A DNA stretch of 64,000 bases from Thinopyrum elongatum (lineage: Eukaryota > Streptophyta > Magnoliopsida > Poales > Poaceae): contig CM022302.1 of the NCBI GenBank assembly GCA_011799875.1, positions 302,013,048-302,077,047 of the forward strand. Direction: 5' to 3'. Each line of letters opens with the position of its first letter. Position 1 is the first letter of the stretch. The notes below the pieces were generated by a model, which saw only the letters and a list, made by a program, of their open reading frames with translations, ran no database searches and was not told where the DNA came from. Of this stretch, positions 59,496-64,000 are shown one piece after another. The translations under genes were made by a program, and so were the position numbers.

Positions 59496-60835
59496 CACTA
59501 CTGCAGGATGCTGCTAACGCGACACTACAATCAGAGACCCTTCGACGAAACTGTGTGCGATGGATTAATCGCAAACGGTGATGTAAAAAAACGTCAAAAA
59601 AGATACAAAACGATTCAGATTATAGTTGCGTGTGCGATGCGTGGCATACGGTTAATCCATAAGAAGTGTTTGCGACGAGCCAGAACAACAGAAACGGGCA
59701 GCCATATGGAGGTGCACTGGTACCATAACATGCTATACAAACAGTTTTTAACCCCTTTCCGCGACGGCATTCTGAACCGTCGCCGAATGAGTGTGTGCGA
59801 TAGGGGGGTCCTTCCCACATGACCCAAAAACCGCCGGGGATAGGCGAGCGGCTACTGACGATCGCCATAGATTAAACGTATGCGAAGTCGCCCCAGTCCC
59901 ACACGTTACGTCTCGACGTTACGTTTCTGATCCGAGAGACATCCGAAACGATTACGCCGCTATAGTTAGTGTGAAAAAGGTGGACATCCCAAACATTTAA
60001 TCTACCGATGTGTTTGTGATAGGTATGTTATCGCACATAGTTCAAGAATGTAAAATGTGTGCGGTGCCTCTACTAACGCCAATGTGTCCATTTTCATAAT
60101 TGTGTGCGATAGGTATTCCTATCACACACACACAGGTTTGAAACATTTGCCGTACTACCATGAATCGCACACGCATATGAGACGAAACCGTGTATGCGTC
60201 CGTCGGGCATCGCAAACTTTTCACGTCAAAGAACCGTCTGTTCTCTACTTTTCATCGCACACGTTGTTTTCTTTCTAACCATGTGCACATTATTTTATGG
60301 GAAAACTTTGTTTTTGCCATTCTAGCTTTTGCCTACTTTGCTTATTCCACTCTATAATTTGACATATCACTTTTGCCACTCTTAGTTTTGACAATACATC
60401 ACAAATGTCATTCCATGGCAAAAGCAATAACTTTTCATTTCACTTTTGCCACTCTTAGGTTTTCATAATGTATCACAATTGCCACTTTAAAATTATTGCT
60501 TTTGCCACAGAATGGAGATTGTGATGTATTGCCCAAAACTAAGAGTGGCAAAAGTGAAATGTTAAATTCTAGAGTGGCATAAGTAAATTGGTCAAAAGCT
60601 AGAGTGGCAAAAACAAAGTTTTCCCTTATTTTATTCGCTCATGTTTAATTTTATTTTTTCCTGTAATTTATTATTCAAATCGGAAATTTTGAAATGTGAA
60701 ACGCGGAATTCAAATTCTCAACACAATGGTTAAACAACCAATCCATAAATAAATTCTTAGTACAATATGTTCAGTGATTACAGGACTAGGCAGCAATTAA
60801 CTATGATGAACCACATATCATGTGGTGAAAAAAAA
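59496..60835. mobile_element. E12: CACTA transposon end
   Basis: It starts cactactgcagg, a CACTA terminus, preceded by the candidate 3-bp TSD atg. The subterminal region has many direct and inverted copies of gtgtgcgat (for example near 59549, 59630, 59793, 60102; inverted near 60165 and 60255), typical of CACTA transposase-binding regions. No right terminus or transposase is seen; the boundary with E13 near 60835 is approximate. Confidence 0.75.
60299..60625. mobile_element. Fold-back MITE, Mutator-like
   Basis: The 327-base element begins gggaaaactttg and ends with its complement. The terminal inverted repeats extend for over 100 bases with few mismatches, so the whole element is almost a palindrome. 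The 9-base TSD ttattttat is exact (60290-60298 and 60626-60634); that size indicates a Mutator-type origin. It lies within E12. Confidence 0.85.
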
Positions 60836-61620
60836 TATAGCCTCAAGTAAAGTTACCGATAGACGAAGATGAAAGAGGGGATGCCTTCCGAGGCATCCCC
60901 AAGCTTAGGCTCTTGGTTGTCCTTGAATATTACCGGGGGGTGCCTTGGGAATCCCCAAGCTTAGGCTCTTAACACTTCTTATTCCATAGTCCATCAAATC
61001 CTTACCCAAAACTTGAAAACTTCACAACACAAAACTCAACAGAAAATCTCATAAGCTCCATTAGTATAAGAAAATAAATCACCACTTTTGGTACTGTTGT
61101 GAACTCATTATTTATTTATATTTGTGTAATATCTACTGTATTCCAACTTCTCCATGGTTCATACCCCCCGATACTACCCATAGATTCATCAAAATAAGCA
61201 AACAACACATAGAAAATAGAATCTGTCAAAAACAGAACAGTCTGCGAAGATATGAATTGTTCTAATACTTCTCTAACTCCACAAATTATGAAAAATAAGG
61301 CCAACAGAGTAAATTTGTATATCAATATTGTGTAACAAATTCAGGGTTTTTCAATGCTCCAGTGAATCTAAACAATTCTGTGACTGGACGCAAAAGTTTC
61401 TGTTTTTCAGCAAGATCAAATCAACTATCACCATAAGCCATCCCAAAGGTCTTACTTGGCACAAACACTAATTAAAACACAAAAACACATCTAACCAGAG
61501 GCTAGATGAATTATTTATTGAAAAACAGAACCAAAAATCAAAGAACAAAAATAAAATTGGGTTGCCTCCCAACAAGCGCTATTGTTTAACGCTCTTAGCT
61601 AGGCATAAAAACACATAGAT

Positions 61621-62571
61621 CTAGGTATTGTCATCTTTGGTATGCAATTCATAAGTAGCTCTCATAATAGATTCATATGGCAACTTAATTTTCTTTCTAG
61701 GAAAGTGTTCCATGCCCTTTCTTAACGAAAATTGAAATCTAATGTTTCCTTCTTTCATATCAATAATTGCACCAATCGTTCTAAGGGAAGGTCTACCAAG
61801 AATAATAGGACATGTAGGATTGCAATCTATATCAAGAACGATGAAATCTATGGGCACATAATTCCTATTTGCAACAATAAGAACATCATTAATCCTTCCC
61901 ATAGGTTTCTTAATAGTGGAATCCGCAAGATGCAAATTTAAAGAACAATCATCAAATTCACGGAAACCTAGCACATCACATAAAGTTTTTGGAATCGTGG
62001 AAACGCTAGCACCCAAATCACACAAAGCATGGCACTCATAATCTTTAATATTAATCATAATAGTAGGTTCCCACTCATCATAAAGTTTTCTAGGGATAGA
62101 AACTTCCAATTCAAGCTTTTCTTCAAAAGATTTCATCATGGCATCAACGATATGTTTAGTAAAAGCTTTGTTTTGATTATAAGCATGAGGAGAATTCAAC
62201 ATAGATTGCAACAAGGAAATACAATCTATCAAAGAACAATTATCATAATTAAAATCCTTGAAATCCAAAAGAGTGGGTTCATTTCTACTTAAAGTTTTGA
62301 CCTCTCCAATCCCACTTTTATCAATTTTTGCATCTAGATCTATAAACTCCGAATCATTGGGACGCCTTTTAACTAAAGTTGACTCATCTCCAGTCCCATC
62401 TTTATCAAGATTTATATTGGAAAACAAAGATTCAATAGGAGTCACATCAATCACTTTAAGATCTTCATCATTATTTTCACAAAAACTAGAAGAACACGAT
62501 TTTACAAACCAATCTCGTTTAGCACGCATCTTAGTGGTTCTTTCTTTGCCCTCATCAATGGAGATTCTCAT
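61621..62571 (-). pseudogene. E13 protease region of the gag-protease polyprotein
   Basis: The 316-residue frame has MRISIDEGKERT near its start. The aspartic protease loop CDLGASVSTIP lies at about residues 183-193, with ILGRPSLRTIGAIID about 75 residues later, as in retropepsins of Athila elements. The frame ends in a stop with no RT after it. It was once joined to gag but is now separated by a frameshift and a short deletion near 62600-62690. Confidence 0.85.
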
Positions 62572-62645
62572 AGCCTTTAGAGATTAATTGATATCATGCT
62601 TGGGTGGAATAGATCTAGTTTTCAAATAATCAACATCAAGAGAAA

Positions 62646-63686
62646 TTATATCCACGTTCCTAGCCAAATCATCCATCTCAAAGCATTAAAATTCTTTTGT
62701 GAACTCATAAATTCTTTAACACTATTCTCAAAATTAGAGGGCATCTTATTATAATTTCCATAAGAATTGTTGTAGGAATTACCATAATTATTAGAGGAAT
62801 TACTACGAAACGGCCTAGGATTAAAATTACCTCTATACGCGTTATTACCAAAATTGTTCCTACCAACAAAATTCACATCCATAGATTCATTATTATTCTC
62901 AATCAAAGTAGACAAAGACATATCATTAGGATCAATAGGAGCACTCTTGCTAGCAAATAATTTCATAAGTTCGTCCATCTTTCCACTCAAAACATTAATC
63001 TCTTCAATCGCGTGCACTTTTTTACTAGTGGAAGATCTTTCGGTATGCCATTGTGAATAATTAACCATAATATTATCTAGGAGTTTAGTAGCTTCTCCTA
63101 GAGTAATTTCCATAAAAGTATCTCTCGTGGCCGAATCTAAAAGATTTCTAGAAGCAAAATTCAATCCGGCATAAAAAAATTGTATGATCATCCATAAATT
63201 TAAACCATGAGTAGGGCAATTTCTTATCATCAATTTCATCCTCTCCCAAGATTGTGCAACATGTTCATGATCAAGTTGCTTAAAATTCATAATATCGTTC
63301 CTAAGAGAGATGATCTCAGCGGGAGGAAAATACTTGGAAATAAAAGCATCTTTACACTTATTCCATGAATCAATACTATTTTTAGGCAAAGATGAAAACC
63401 AAGTTTTAGCACGATCTCGAAGTGAAAACGGAAATAGCTTCAATTTAACAATATCATTATCCACATCTTTTTTCTTTTGCATATCACACAACTCAGCGAA
63501 ACTATTCGGATGGGATGCGCCATCTTCACTAGGTAGGCCAGAAAATTGATATTTCATAACAAGATTCAGCAAAGCGGCATTAATTTCATAAGATTCCGCA
63601 CTAGTGGCGGGAGCGATCGGAGTACTAATAAAATCATTGTTATTAGTGTTGGAAAAGTCACACAATTTGGTATTCTCTTGAGTCAT
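62646..63686 (-). pseudogene. E13 gag
   Basis: The frame of 346 residues starts MTQENTKLCDF shortly after the PBS. It has an Athila-type gag core (LKLFPFSLRDRAKTWFSSLP at about 83-102, then KCKDAFISKYFPP) and an Asn/Gly-rich C-terminal stretch (about 275-320). The core is intact, but the C-terminus is frameshifted near 62690, so it no longer joins the protease. Confidence 0.87.
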
Positions 63687-63880
63687 CGTGAGAAAGCAAG
63701 CAATCTAACACACGAGCAAACAAAAAGGCAAACGGAAGAAGGGCGAATAAAAAGGCAAATCTTTTTGAAAATCGTTTTAGAAGTGGGGGAGAGGAAAATG
63801 AGAGGCAAATGGCGAATAATGTAATGCAAGAGATGAGAGTTTATGATGGGTACTTAGTATGTCTTGACTTGGCGTAGATC

Positions 63881-63898
63881 TCCCCGGCTACGGCGCCA
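63881..63898 (-). other. E13 primer-binding site
   Basis: On the minus strand TGGCGCCGTAGCCGGGGA matches the Asp-tRNA site of E3 with one mismatch. Confidence 0.85.
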
Positions 63899-63909
63899 GA
63901 AATTCTTCC

Positions 63910-64000
63910 TGCTACTTCTTGAGCTTGCGTTGGTTTTTCCCTTGAAGAGGAAAGGGTGATGCAGCAAAGTAGAGATAAGTATTTCCCTCAGTTAGAGAAC
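63910..64000 (-). repeat. E13 5' LTR, inner 91 bases
   Basis: The boundary is set by analogy with E9: the LTR ends ...agtagca (minus strand), 11 bases before the PBS. It matches the end of the E9 LTR. Confidence 0.8.

Larger units (their letters stand above)
60836..64000 (-). mobile_element. E13: Athila-type (Fatima-like) retrotransposon, cut by the window edge
   Basis: The 5' LTR starts at the right edge, followed on the minus strand by an Asp-type PBS, gag and protease. RT and integrase do not follow: after the protease stop come 3' untranslated motifs, so this copy lacks the rest of pol. Its 3' LTR is absent where it meets E12. The region 60836-61620 is non-coding and contains the catccccaagctta repeats. 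Confidence 0.75.

Overview
This window is repeat-only plant DNA. I see no host gene, tRNA or rRNA. The retrotransposon families point to a large-genome grass of the wheat/Aegilops/barley group: Sabrina- and Fatima-like Athila elements, a SIRE/Maximus-like copia, Tat-lineage gypsy elements and a CACTA element with short subterminal repeats. Lineage assignment comes from recognising terminal sequences, primer-binding sites (PBS) and protein motifs; family names are tentative.

The window is a nest of at least thirteen mobile elements, labelled E1-E13. E6, a minus-strand Tat-type gypsy element (27232-59083 with gaps), hosts most of the right part. On its left side E2 (minus-strand gypsy, 8224-27231) carries E1 (plus-strand gypsy, 1-8223, cut by the window edge) and E3 (Sabrina-like, 12685-26006), which itself contains E4 (plus-strand gypsy, 16509-22329). 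E6 also contains E5 (second Tat-type gypsy, 27502-50110). E5's 3' LTR holds E7 (SIRE-like copia, 27706-41194), and E7 holds solo LTR E8 (30250-31826). Further right E6 contains E9 (compact Fatima-like element, 50230-52805), E10 (solo LTR, 52878-54313) and E11 (an E2-type LTR, 59084-59495) cut by E12 (CACTA, 59496 to about 60835), which holds a fold-back MITE. E13 (minus-strand Athila-like element) runs off the right edge. Target-site duplications (TSDs) are exact for E4, E5, E7, E8 and the MITE. For E3, E9 and E10 they are recognisable only after allowing transitions.

All coding sequence belongs to the elements and most is broken. The best preserved is the E7 copia polyprotein, whose integrase catalytic Glu has become Lys. 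E5 has a long gypsy pol with an extra RNase H-like domain, but its reverse transcriptase YVDD motif reads YVND.

The most interesting feature is that both Tat elements carry a gene on the strand opposite to gag-pol, between integrase and the 3' LTR, each with its own TATA box and leader. In E5 it encodes a B3-like DNA-binding domain. In E6 it encodes a protein of the 'putative gypsy type transposon' (PF04195-like) kind, with apparent introns and coiled coils, later hit by three retrotransposons. A second pattern is that E7 (copia) and E2 (gypsy) each carry an array of short GC-rich palindromic motifs directly upstream of the LTR TATA box.
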